A DNA stretch of 64,000 nucleotides, taken from NCBI GenBank assembly GCA_027307335.1, contig DAHUXD010000050.1, positions 1 through 64,000 of the forward strand, read 5' to 3'. A program made the translations under genes and the position numbers. Below are positions 28,018 through 36,750 of this stretch, piece after piece. The first letter of the stretch is position 1. The number at the start of each line of letters is the position of its first letter. Source of the stretch: Acidobacteriota bacterium (GTDB lineage: Bacteria; Acidobacteriota; Thermoanaerobaculia; UBA5066; Gp7-AA6). The notes beneath the pieces are model-generated. The model was not told the DNA's origin. It ran no database searches and saw only the letters and a list, made by a program, of their open reading frames with translations.

Positions 28018-31008
28018 TCACAGGTGGAACGTCTTCGTGAGGAACACGGCCATCTGACCGCGCGTGTTCGGGTTCGCGGGGCAGTAGTCGCCGCCGCCGC
28101 ACCCGCTCGTGATTCCCTCGGCCGCGAGCTGCTCGATCCAGTCGGCGAAGAGGCTCGGGCACGAGACGTCGCCGAAGACGCCGGTGCACGACGGCGGCGC
28201 ATAAGCCGAGCCGTGCTCCGCCTTGAGAAGAAACACCGCCATCTGCGCCCGCGTCACCGGGGTCGACGGACAGTAGTTGCGGCCGCCGCAGCCGGCCGTG
28301 ATGCCTTCGCGCGCCAGCTGCTCGATCCAGTCGGCAAAGAGGCTCGGGCATGGCACGTCCGCGAAGAAGCCGTTGCAGTGAGGTGGCGCATAGCCGGAGC
28401 CGTGCTCGGCCTTCAGCAGGAAGGCCGCCATCTGCGCGCGGGTGACCGCATCGCCTCCGCAGTAGCTCCCATTGCCGCAGCCGGCGGTGATGCCGGCGCG
28501 GAAGATCTTTTCCACGAAGTCGTGAAAGGGATCGAGCTGCGGCACGTCCAGGAAGTCGGCGAAGAAGGCTTTGGGTCGAGTCGCCGTTGCGAGACTCGAC
28601 CCTGTATTCGCAACCGAGACGTCGTTCAGAGTCCCTGGAGATAGGGCCGGGGTGAACAGGTACAGAAACGTCGAGTCGGAAACTGTCACATCGGTTCCCG
28701 CCGTGACGCCGACGGTCACGATGGCACCAGAAGAAAAGCCCCCGCCGAGAACGACGAGGGCCGCGCCGCCCGAGGCGGCGCCCGATGAGGGCGATACCTC
28801 ATTGACGGCCAGGGGCCTGTCCGCGAAGCGGATGATCCCTCCCCCACCGAGCGGGCTTGCTCCGCTTCCATAGATGAACCCGTCGGCCGCTTGCATGAAT
28901 CCGCTGGCATAAGCGCCCGGCAAACTCGTCACGTTGCCGTCGTAGTCCATCGTGAAGACTGTCCCGGTGGGACCTGAGAACGTGCCATAGAACTTGCCCT
29001 GCGAGCCCGCCCAGAAAAGCTCCGTCGGGTTGGCGCCATCAACGCCGTTGAAGGCGTGCTTGGTGTCGAGAGCGTAGCTGTCAGGAATGGTCTTGAAAGC
29101 GGTTCCCGGTCCGGGATCGCCGCCATAGTAGGTGGTGCCCCACAGATCTCCATCCACGTACGTCAGACCGGCCATGGGAGTGGCACCGTCAAGTCCGCCG
29201 AAGCTGTACTGCGGCCAGACGTCACCGTCCATGCTCAAGCGGAAGACGATCCCCATTCCATACGCGCCGCCCTGCGAGGTGGTCCCGTAGAACTTTTCGT
29301 TGGCTGCGATGAGCGGACCGTTTGGAGAGGCTCCGTCCATCTCCGGGTTGAAGCTGGCGATCGTTGCGAAATTCCCCGACGAGTCCATTCTGAAAGCCGT
29401 GCCCCACTGAGCGCTTCCGAGGCCGCCCGGAGTGACTCCGTAGAACTTGCCGTCTGAGGCCTGGATCAGCCCGGAAGAACTCCCACCATCGTTGCCGTCG
29501 AAGCTGTGTAGGGTCGTCACGGCACCGTCGTACCCGATCCTGTAGATGGTGCCCCACCCGCCCGCTCCTCCAGATTCCGTCGTGCCATAGAGCTTTCCGT
29601 CCGTAGCCTGAACGAGGGCAGCACGCGGATGCGTGCCGTCTGAGTCGCTGAAGGTGTGAAGCGATGTCACGACATCCAGGGAGTCCAGCCGGTAGATCGT
29701 GCCGAGGTCGTACGCGCCTCCGGTGTTCGTCGTGCCATACAAGCTACCGTCGGTGGCCTGCGTGAGTTTCCCCGGCTCGGCTCCGTCCGACCAGCCAAAA
29801 CGATGCACCGTTGTGAAGCTACCGCCGATGTCGACGCGAAAGACCGTTCCGGCGATCGAGGCAGTGTCGGGCCAGCCCCTGGTGGACGTGGTCGCGCCAT
29901 AGAGGAGGCCGTCGTTATTCAGAACCATCGCGACCCTCGGACGGGCTCCGTCCTCTCCCGTGAAGGCGTGCAAGACGCTGACGTTGCCGGAGCCGTCCAC
30001 TCTGTACACAGCTCCATATGGGCACGTCTCTGCGCCCGAACTGGTCGACCCGAAAAACGCTCCGTCGGAGCCCTCGACCAGACCAGCCACCGGAAGGTAA
30101 CCCTCCGTGGACGGGTCGAATTGGTGGAGCACGGCTGCATCGCCGGCGAGTTCAATCCGCACAATCGTGCTTGGCCCGGCTCCGTTATCGGCGGCTTTGG
30201 TCGTTCCGAGCAGGGCCCCCGAACCAGTCTGAATCAAAGAGGAGACAGACGTGTTGATTCCGAACGAGTGAAGGACCGCAAAGTCACCGGTCGAGGTGAT
30301 ACGGAATACCGTCCCGCCAACGCTCGTCGTGCCGTAGAGGTTGCCATCGGCGCCTTCCCGGAGTTCCGTGAGCGGATGGGCTCCGTCTACCCACGTCGAA
30401 AAGCTGTGAAGAATCGTCAGCGTTCCATTGGTGCTGACTCGAAATACCGTTCCGTCGCCATTCGTGCCGCCCGACTCCGCCGTCCCATACAGGTTCCCGT
30501 CCGCCGCTTCGATGAGAGCCGCGCGCGGGTTCTTCCCGTTCACGCCGTCGAAGCTGTAGAGCCTCGTCACCGTGCCGCCCGCGTCCATGCGAAACACGAT
30601 TCCCTGGTTGTTCCCACCGCCCCTGGTCGTCGTGCCATAGAAACTCCCGTCGGTGCCACGAACCAGTCCCGCTGCCGGATTCGCACCATCGGCGTAGGCG
30701 AAGCTGTGCAGCGTCGTCAGGTTTCCAGCGGAATCCATGCGGAAAATCGTGCCGACCCCGCTCGAGCCGCCCCAGTACGTCGTGCCGTAGAAGTAGCCGT
30801 CGGGCGCCAGGAGCAGGCTGCTGACGCTCGGCGCGTCGCCTGAGGCTGGCTGGCCCGAGGCCCGAAACGCGTGAACGATCTCGTACGTCGTCGGCGCCTG
30901 CGCCATCGCCGCGACGGCGCCGAACCAACCCACCAGGACAGCGATTAGAAATTCCCGACGAAACGCTCGGGCCTCCCGGGGAGAGAGACCGGTCGTGGAA
31001 GTTTTCAT
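28018..31008 (-). CDS. GloVer tandem-repeat surface protein with three SLH-type repeats
   Basis: 996 aa. A signal peptide (about 18-37, ending AMAQA) is followed by about 14 GloVer repeats (TIGR03803-like) with the core LYGTTxxGG...GTVFRxDxxG. An IPT/TIG domain comes next (about 725-800, VNEVSPSSGAASGGAALVVLGGGF). Three C-terminal SLH repeats (about 805-996) carry cysteines in fixed places (DVxCPSLFADWIEQLAxEGITxGCGGxxYCP). SLH domains usually fix proteins to cell-wall or outer-membrane-linked polymers. The ATG at 31008 has GGAAGGAGG nearby. The coding DNA is visibly less GC-rich than neighbouring genes. Confidence 0.92.
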   Translation of the reverse strand: MKTSTTGLSPREARAFRREFLIAVLVGWFGAVAAMAQAPTTYEIVHAFRASGQPASGDAPSVSSLLLAPDGYFYGTTYWGGSSGVGTIFRMDSAGNLTTLHSFAYADGANPAAGLVRGTDGSFYGTTTRGGGNNQGIVFRMDAGGTVTRLYSFDGVNGKNPRAALIEAADGNLYGTAESGGTNGDGTVFRVSTNGTLTILHSFSTWVDGAHPLTELREGADGNLYGTTSVGGTVFRITSTGDFAVLHSFGINTSVSSLIQTGSGALLGTTKAADNGAGPSTIVRIELAGDAAVLHQFDPSTEGYLPVAGLVEGSDGAFFGSTSSGAETCPYGAVYRVDGSGNVSVLHAFTGEDGARPRVAMVLNNDGLLYGATTSTRGWPDTASIAGTVFRVDIGGSFTTVHRFGWSDGAEPGKLTQATDGSLYGTTNTGGAYDLGTIYRLDSLDVVTSLHTFSDSDGTHPRAALVQATDGKLYGTTESGGAGGWGTIYRIGYDGAVTTLHSFDGNDGGSSSGLIQASDGKFYGVTPGGLGSAQWGTAFRMDSSGNFATIASFNPEMDGASPNGPLIAANEKFYGTTSQGGAYGMGIVFRLSMDGDVWPQYSFGGLDGATPMAGLTYVDGDLWGTTYYGGDPGPGTAFKTIPDSYALDTKHAFNGVDGANPTELFWAGSQGKFYGTFSGPTGTVFTMDYDGNVTSLPGAYASGFMQAADGFIYGSGASPLGGGGIIRFADRPLAVNEVSPSSGAASGGAALVVLGGGFSSGAIVTVGVTAGTDVTVSDSTFLYLFTPALSPGTLNDVSVANTGSSLATATRPKAFFADFLDVPQLDPFHDFVEKIFRAGITAGCGNGSYCGGDAVTRAQMAAFLLKAEHGSGYAPPHCNGFFADVPCPSLFADWIEQLAREGITAGCGGRNYCPSTPVTRAQMAVFLLKAEHGSAYAPPSCTGVFGDVSCPSLFADWIEQLAAEGITSGCGGGDYCPANPNTRGQMAVFLTKTFHL

Positions 31009-31102
31009 CGCCGCCTCCTTCCTGTCCGCGACAGGCGTTACAGGCCTGAGGGGGCTCGATGAGCGTTTCGCTAAATCGGGGAGATTTCCTGATCCAATCC
31101 CA

Positions 31103-32554
31103 TCAAGACGCCGGCGCGACGATGCGCTCGCCTCTGCGTGATTCCATTATCTGGACCATCCAACAGACGTCCGCGATCAGGAGCAGGTCGACGAGGGCGT
31201 GAAAGGAGTAGAGCGCGCGCGAATCGTCCACCGGCGCGTCGGCGAGCGCGCAGACGAAGAAGGCGAGTCCCCCCATGGCCACCAGCAGGACCACGCCCTC
31301 GCGGAAGAGGCGTTCCCCCGGCGACGCGCGCCGATAGCCCGCCGCCGCGGCGGCGAGGCTCGCCCCGAAGAGAAGCGAGACCCAGAGCACCGGCCGCTTC
31401 CCGAGATGCTCGAGCAGTCCGCTCCAGACCGCAAACGCGCTCGTCCGAGCCCCCGGCGGCCGGCCCGCCGAGCGCTCGAAATTCCCGAAGGAGGGCCGCA
31501 GCGTCCACAGGTCCCGGGAGGCCCGCTCCAGCCGCGCGGCCAGGCGCCTCGGATGGTGGAGATAGAAGCGGAGCACCTTGCGGTAGCCGACCCGGTGGAG
31601 AAACGCCCTCCGAAACTCGGAGCGGAGCAGGGGCGAATCGGGGGCATAGGCGTTCGTGCCGGCATAACGAAGCCAGTCGCCGTCGAGCCCCAGCTCGGCG
31701 GCATCCTGCGCCGGGCTCTCCGAACGGCCGAGGATCTCGCCGAACACGACCTGGAACATCGTCGACTCCCGCAGCGTGTAGGGGGTGTGCCGGCCGTACC
31801 AGACGGCGAACGCGCAGAGGGCGGCCGCGAGCCAGGCCGCGCCGCTGCGCCACGGCGCGCGCCACGAGGTGCCCGCGAGGCGCATTCCGTAGAGCGCGAG
31901 GAGCGGCGCCGCGAGCCGCTCCTGGGGCTTCGATCCGACGAACAGGAGCGCGCCGGCGAAGTACGCGGCCAGCCACGGCCCCGCCAGCCGCGCACGCCGG
32001 ACGGCCTCGGCGGCGACGGCCGCGGTCAGGAGGAGGAAGAGGAGCGACGCCGTCTGGCTGTAGAACGACTGGAAGGGCGCCACGTAGCCGACGTCGGTGA
32101 AGACGACGACGAGCAGAGCGGCGGCCGCGATCTGCGTCGGCGGCGCGAGACCCCGGCAGGCGCGGACGAGGCCGGCGAGGGCGAGGAGGAAGAACGCGGC
32201 GTGGAGCGCGGCGAGCGTGCGGAGATCGAACACGGCGCCGCCGCCGAGCGCGCGGTGAGCGCCCCGGGCGACGAAGGCCAGCAGCGTCTCGGACGAGTGG
32301 TAGCCGGGGCGAAACCAGCCCGGACGGACCACGGCGTATCGCGTGCGGAGAAACGAGAAGTACCGTTCCGCGTCGTCCGACGTGGTGTGCTGGAATCCCG
32401 CGTACCCCATCACCCGCTGGTAGTCGCCGTTGTCGGCGAGGCCGATCACCGGGGAAACGAAGAGCTGGACGGCGAGCGCCGCCGCGGCGAGGATCAGGAC
32501 CCCGGCGACGAGAACGCGATTGGTCGTCTCGCAGTCCGCCCGCTCAGGCGACAT
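31103..32554 (-). CDS. Polytopic membrane protein, GT-C-like
   Basis: 483 aa with about ten hydrophobic segments, starting with a helix at about 14-36. The loop after the first helix reads GLADNGDYQRVMGYAGF, an acidic first periplasmic loop as in lipid-linked-sugar-using GT-C enzymes, and proteins described as WsfD-like hexose transferases have a similar ADNGD motif (recalled, not checked). A large soluble loop lies at about 255-345. Likely role in cell-surface glycan transfer, by inference only. Its start overlaps the HD-domain gene stop by 11 bases. Confidence 0.75.
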   Translation of the reverse strand: MSPERADCETTNRVLVAGVLILAAAALAVQLFVSPVIGLADNGDYQRVMGYAGFQHTTSDDAERYFSFLRTRYAVVRPGWFRPGYHSSETLLAFVARGAHRALGGGAVFDLRTLAALHAAFFLLALAGLVRACRGLAPPTQIAAAALLVVVFTDVGYVAPFQSFYSQTASLLFLLLTAAVAAEAVRRARLAGPWLAAYFAGALLFVGSKPQERLAAPLLALYGMRLAGTSWRAPWRSGAAWLAAALCAFAVWYGRHTPYTLRESTMFQVVFGEILGRSESPAQDAAELGLDGDWLRYAGTNAYAPDSPLLRSEFRRAFLHRVGYRKVLRFYLHHPRRLAARLERASRDLWTLRPSFGNFERSAGRPPGARTSAFAVWSGLLEHLGKRPVLWVSLLFGASLAAAAAGYRRASPGERLFREGVVLLVAMGGLAFFVCALADAPVDDSRALYSFHALVDLLLIADVCWMVQIMESRRGERIVAPAS

Positions 32555-33110
32555 CGGAGCCGACGAGCGCCCGGACGACCTCCGGCGGGATGCCCGGAAC
32601 CCCCGACGCGGCGCCGCCCTGGTGCACCTCGGACCACGCGGCGATCTCCTCGCGCCCGCCCGCCTGCCGGATCAGCCGCGCGCCGACCTCACCGTGCGTC
32701 AGGTAGAGGCCGATGCGGGCGAGGCCGGGGCGTCTCGACCGCGCGAGCCGGCGCGCCGTCTCGAGGTCGATGAAGCGGTTGACGAGCACGGCCGCGGCGC
32801 GCTCGAGGAACGAGAGGCCCGCGGCCGCCTTGCCGACGTCGTGCATGAGCGCCGCCGCGATCCAGCGCGCCTCCCGCGCGTGGGACGTCCCCGCGAGGCG
32901 CGCCTCGAGTCTCCGGGCGACGCGCAGCGAGTGACGGCGGTCGTACGCCCGCTGGCGAACCCAGATCGCGTGCTCCGCGGGGCGCAGGAGCGACCGGACC
33001 CACGCCTCGTCCGCGGCGCCCTCCGCATCCCGGCGCAGCGCACGCCAGACCCGCGCCACGATGTCTCGCGGCGTCGCGCGCGGCAGCGGGCGCTCGGGAC
33101 CCGGGGTCAC
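32544..33110 (-). CDS. HD-domain phosphohydrolase-like protein
   Basis: 188 aa from a GTG that overlaps the upstream stop (GTGA). An HD-domain pattern is visible: RRHSLRVARRLEARL, then AALMHDVGKAAAGLSF, then LYLTHGEVGARLIRQAG and AWSEVHQGG, giving the H...HD...D metal ligands. HD enzymes are metal-dependent phosphohydrolases of nucleotides or other phosphoesters; the substrate here is unknown. It lies in a three-gene leftward operon between an FAD oxidoreductase and a GT-C-like membrane protein. Confidence 0.82.
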   Translation of the reverse strand: MTPGPERPLPRATPRDIVARVWRALRRDAEGAADEAWVRSLLRPAEHAIWVRQRAYDRRHSLRVARRLEARLAGTSHAREARWIAAALMHDVGKAAAGLSFLERAAAVLVNRFIDLETARRLARSRRPGLARIGLYLTHGEVGARLIRQAGGREEIAAWSEVHQGGAASGVPGIPPEVVRALVGSDVA

Positions 33111-34450
33111 GCCGTCTGCGCCCGCGACGACTCGGTCAGCGCCCGCACGGCGTCGCGGCCGAAGCGGAGCTGGTCGTGGAGGTGGCTGTACACGAAGGCG
33201 CCCGCGCGCCCGAGCGCCTCGAGGTTCGAGAAGCGCGACAGCGCCTCGCGGACCGCGGCGACGTCGTTCGCGTAGTCCCGGGTGTAGACCGGGTAGGCAT
33301 TCGGAATCGTGTGCGCGCGCCACTCGACCACGAGCCGCGGGTGCACGAGGCGCAGCGCGGCGAGCTCGCGGAGGACGCGTTGCGCGAAGTCCGCTGGCGA
33401 GAGCCGCGCGACGGCATCGCCGCGGAAGCACGGCGCCTCGGCGACGAGCGCGGTCTCGTGGGCCGGTCCCATCGCGATCGAGCGGTTCTTCGGCTCGTAG
33501 ATGCGGCTGACGCAGAACGCCGGATCGGGCACGTAGATCGACGCCTTGGACGACAGCCGGTCGACGCGGAGGCGCACGAACAGCAGCCGCACGTCGCGAA
33601 ACCGCAGCCGGGAGGCGGCCGCGCGGGCCGCGTCCGGCACGGCGTCGCCCAGGAGCCGCGCGAGGACCGGCAGCGGCAACGTCGAGATCACGCGATCGCG
33701 CACCTCGAGCGTCTCGCCCGTCGCGCCGCGAACCCGCCGGACCTCGTCCCCCGTATGCTCGAGCGCGGCCACCTCGAAGCCCGTGCGCACCGACTCCCGC
33801 GGCAGCGCCGCCGCGAGGGCCTCCACGATGCGGCCGTAGCCGCCGCGGGGGTAGAGAAAGCTGCCGTCGATGTGCTCGGCCTTGCGGCCCGGCACGAGCA
33901 GCTCGTAGAAGAGCGACCGCAGCGTCATGCCGCGCAGGCGGCGCGTCGCGACGTCGGGCGAGAGCCGGTCGGTCGGCAGACCCCAGAGCTTCTCCGAGTA
34001 GTTGAGGAGGATGCGCCGCGCCAGCGTGCGGCCGAACCGGCGCACCGCGAGGTCCTCGAAGCTGAACGCCGGCGGGTGGCGGCGCAGCGTCGAGCGCGCG
34101 AGATCGGCCAGGATGCGGCCCGCCTCCCGCGGCCCGTACGCGAAGACGGCGTTGAGCGGCGTCGGAGGAAAGTCGATGAAGCGCCCGCGCTCCCAGATCG
34201 CGCTCGGGGCGTCGACGCGCACGAGCTCGTCGCCGAGGAGCGCGGCGACGTCGCGCGTGATCTCGGGGTCGCGGTCGTGGAAGCGGTGGGCGCCCGTGTC
34301 GTAGCGGTGCGCGCCGCACTCGAGCGTGCGGCACATGCCGCCGAGCGTCTCCGAGGCCTCGCCGAGGACGAATGGGATTCCCGCGCGGTGCGCGTAGAAC
34401 GCCACGCCCAGACCGGCCGGTCCCCCGCCGAGGATCGTGATGTGCGGCAT
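33107..34450 (-). CDS. FAD-dependent oxidoreductase (amine-oxidase/UDP-Galp-mutase-like)
   Basis: 447 aa. N-terminal dinucleotide-binding motif ITILGGGPAGLGVAFYAHRAG and an acidic end of strand 2 (GEASETLGGMC). Further signatures are HRYDTGAHRFHDRDPEI, NYSEKLWGLPTDRLSPDVATRRL and FLYPRGGYGRIVEAL, and a C-terminal FVYSHLHDQLRFGRDAV. This profile is typical of NAD(P)-binding FAD proteins found with glycan genes and related to protoporphyrinogen oxidase and UDP-galactopyranose mutase. The substrate is not known. First gene of a leftward operon, diverging from the ASPIC/UnbV gene. Confidence 0.85.
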   Translation of the reverse strand: MPHITILGGGPAGLGVAFYAHRAGIPFVLGEASETLGGMCRTLECGAHRYDTGAHRFHDRDPEITRDVAALLGDELVRVDAPSAIWERGRFIDFPPTPLNAVFAYGPREAGRILADLARSTLRRHPPAFSFEDLAVRRFGRTLARRILLNYSEKLWGLPTDRLSPDVATRRLRGMTLRSLFYELLVPGRKAEHIDGSFLYPRGGYGRIVEALAAALPRESVRTGFEVAALEHTGDEVRRVRGATGETLEVRDRVISTLPLPVLARLLGDAVPDAARAAASRLRFRDVRLLFVRLRVDRLSSKASIYVPDPAFCVSRIYEPKNRSIAMGPAHETALVAEAPCFRGDAVARLSPADFAQRVLRELAALRLVHPRLVVEWRAHTIPNAYPVYTRDYANDVAAVREALSRFSNLEALGRAGAFVYSHLHDQLRFGRDAVRALTESSRAQTA

Positions 34451-34544
34451 GGCGCTCGGACAAGGATACCCTCGGCCCCGGCCGCGCCGCCCTCCCGGGC
34501 CGCGTCCGCCGGGTCCGCGCGTCGGTCGGGTACCATGCCGGTCC

Positions 34545-36737
34545 GTGCGGCGCATCCTCCTCGTCCTCGGCCTCGTGCTCGCGGCGGCCGCCGGGTGGTG
34601 GGTCTACCAGAACGCCTCCCTCGAGCGCCTGCGCTCCCGCTTCGAGCCCTGGATGGCGAGGCTCTCCCGCTGGCGCGACGGGTGCGAGGCGGCCCGCCGG
34701 GCGCTCCGGTCCAGGGAGGCGGGCGCGGCCGAGCCCGCCGGCATCGCCGCCCTCCGGAGCTGGGCGTGGGACGGCCTCGACCGCCTCGGCTACGTCGACT
34801 ACCGCGTCGAGAAACCCATCCACGACATCCGCCCCGAGCGGGAGAGGACCTCCGGCCGCGTGGTGTTCACCGTCGGCGGCTTCCGGACGGACGGGACGCG
34901 TGTCGAGCGCGCCGCGGAGACGACCGTCACGGAGGAGAAGGACGCGGTCGGTTCGCGCGTCACGATCGCGTTCGGCCGTCCGCTCTGGAACCGAGAGGAG
35001 CGGTCGCCGCGCTTCCACGATGGGACCGCGGCGGCGGGCCTCGGCGCGCTGCGCCACGACCCGCCCCTCCCGATCGTCAACCACCTCCTCGCCGATCTCT
35101 GGCCGGGCTCCGGCGTCGCGGTCCTCGACTTCGATCGCGACGGGTACGAGGACCTGTTCGTCGCCGACGGCGTGCGCTCGATCCTGTATCGCAACGACGG
35201 CGCCGGCCGCTTCACCGACGTCACGGAGAGGGCCGGCCTCGCGAAGTCGCCGACCGAAGGCGTCGCGGCGACGGGCGTCGCGGCGGGGGACATCGACGGA
35301 GACGGTTACCCGGACCTGCTCGTCACGAACGCCTTCGGCCCCGTCCGTCTCTTCCACAATCGCGGCGACGGCACGTTCGAGGAGACGACGGCCGCCTCCG
35401 GCATCGCGGTTCCCGGAAACGCGCGCTCGGCGGCCTTCGCCGACGTCGACGGCGACGGCGACCTCGACCTCTTCGTGTGCGTCACCGGCGACTACTACCG
35501 CAAGATGCCCGACCCGCCCTTCGACGCGAACGACGGCCTGCCGAACTTCCTGTACCTGAACGACGGTCACGGCCATTTCACCGACGCCACGAAGGCCTGG
35601 GGCATCGATCGCATGACGCGCTGGTCGCTCTCGTGTCTCTTCCAGGATTACGACCAGGACGGCCGCGTCGACCTGATGGTCACGAACGACTTCGGCCTGA
35701 AGAACCTCTACCGAAACGCCGGCGGCCGCCTCGAGGACGTCGCGAAGCGCACCGGCACGCTCGCGCGCGCCTACGGGATGTCCGGAGCATGGGCGGACTT
35801 CGACGGCGACGGCCGTCCCGACGTCTACACGACGGGCACCGACACGCAGTGGTATTTCCTGCACGAGTACCCCGCGATCCCGGTCGGCTTCATGGGGCGC
35901 CTCTTCCTGCCGTTCGCGATCCGATGGTGCGAGGAGATGGCGGAGGGCAACCACCTCTTCCTGCAGAAGGCGGATCACACGTTCGAGGACGCGACGGCGC
36001 GCTCGGGCGCGCAGCATGCCGGCTGGAACTGGAGCTCGATCGCGGCGGACCTCGACGACGACGGCTGGCCGGACCTGTACGCGACCAACGGCCTTCTGGG
36101 CGACGGCCGCGACCGCGACGCCGAGCTCGAGTTCTGGTGGCAGACGCTCGCGTACTGGGACGACTACGTCGCGGGCACGAAGACCTTCCACTCGAACGGC
36201 GCCGGCGTCGCCGGCATGGAGCGCGACCGCTACTTCCACAACCGCGGCGGCGCGGCCGCCGGCGCTCCTCTCTTCGAGGACCGCGCGTTTCTGGACGGCC
36301 TCGACCTCGAGTCGAACGGCCGGGCCGCCGTCGCCTTCGACGCGAACGGCGACGGCGCGCTCGACCTCTACGTCCGCTCGAACGGCGCCCCCGAGGCGCT
36401 CTTCCTCGGCTCGCGCCGCGCCGACGAGCACTTCCTGCGGCTGCGCCTCGCGGGCTCGCCCGGCCGCGACAACCGCGACGGCATCGGCGCCGAGGTGACC
36501 GCGGTCCTCCCGGACGGCCGGCGCATCGTCACGCAGAACGTCAACCAGAGCGGGTATCTCTCGACCGGGAGCCCGATCGTCCACCTCGGGCTCGGCCGCG
36601 CGACGCGTCTCGAGGGGTTGGCCGTGCGGTGGCCCTCCGGCTACCGGCAGGACCTCGGCGCCGTCGCCGTTGTCGACCGCACGGTGGTCGTCGACGAGGC
36701 CGCCGGCGTCCGCGACTTCACGACGCCGGGGCGGTAG
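34545..36737 (+). CDS. VCBS/FG-GAP repeat protein with ASPIC/UnbV domain
   Basis: 730 aa from a GTG. A membrane anchor or signal segment (RRILLVLGLVLAAAAGWWVY) is followed by a helical region, then FG-GAP/VCBS calcium-binding motifs (LDFDRDGYEDLFVADG, GDIDGDGYPDLLVTN, DVDGDGDLDLFVC, DYDQDGRVDLMVTN, DFDGDGRPDVYTTG, DLDDDGWPDLYATN, DANGDGALDLYVRSN). The C-terminus is an ASPIC/UnbV domain (HFLRLRLAGSPGRDNRDGIGAEV, GYLSTGSPIVHLGLG). The product is probably exported and attached to the envelope. It precedes the halogenase-like gene by 13 bases. Confidence 0.9.
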   Translation: MRRILLVLGLVLAAAAGWWVYQNASLERLRSRFEPWMARLSRWRDGCEAARRALRSREAGAAEPAGIAALRSWAWDGLDRLGYVDYRVEKPIHDIRPERERTSGRVVFTVGGFRTDGTRVERAAETTVTEEKDAVGSRVTIAFGRPLWNREERSPRFHDGTAAAGLGALRHDPPLPIVNHLLADLWPGSGVAVLDFDRDGYEDLFVADGVRSILYRNDGAGRFTDVTERAGLAKSPTEGVAATGVAAGDIDGDGYPDLLVTNAFGPVRLFHNRGDGTFEETTAASGIAVPGNARSAAFADVDGDGDLDLFVCVTGDYYRKMPDPPFDANDGLPNFLYLNDGHGHFTDATKAWGIDRMTRWSLSCLFQDYDQDGRVDLMVTNDFGLKNLYRNAGGRLEDVAKRTGTLARAYGMSGAWADFDGDGRPDVYTTGTDTQWYFLHEYPAIPVGFMGRLFLPFAIRWCEEMAEGNHLFLQKADHTFEDATARSGAQHAGWNWSSIAADLDDDGWPDLYATNGLLGDGRDRDAELEFWWQTLAYWDDYVAGTKTFHSNGAGVAGMERDRYFHNRGGAAAGAPLFEDRAFLDGLDLESNGRAAVAFDANGDGALDLYVRSNGAPEALFLGSRRADEHFLRLRLAGSPGRDNRDGIGAEVTAVLPDGRRIVTQNVNQSGYLSTGSPIVHLGLGRATRLEGLAVRWPSGYRQDLGAVAVVDRTVVVDEAAGVRDFTTPGR

Positions 36738-36750
36738 ACTCGGGATCGCC

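Noticed and set aside
28018-31008. CRISPR-like periodicity
   Set aside because: The periodic units encode GloVer amino-acid repeats of variable DNA sequence; no identical short repeats with spacers are seen anywhere in the window.
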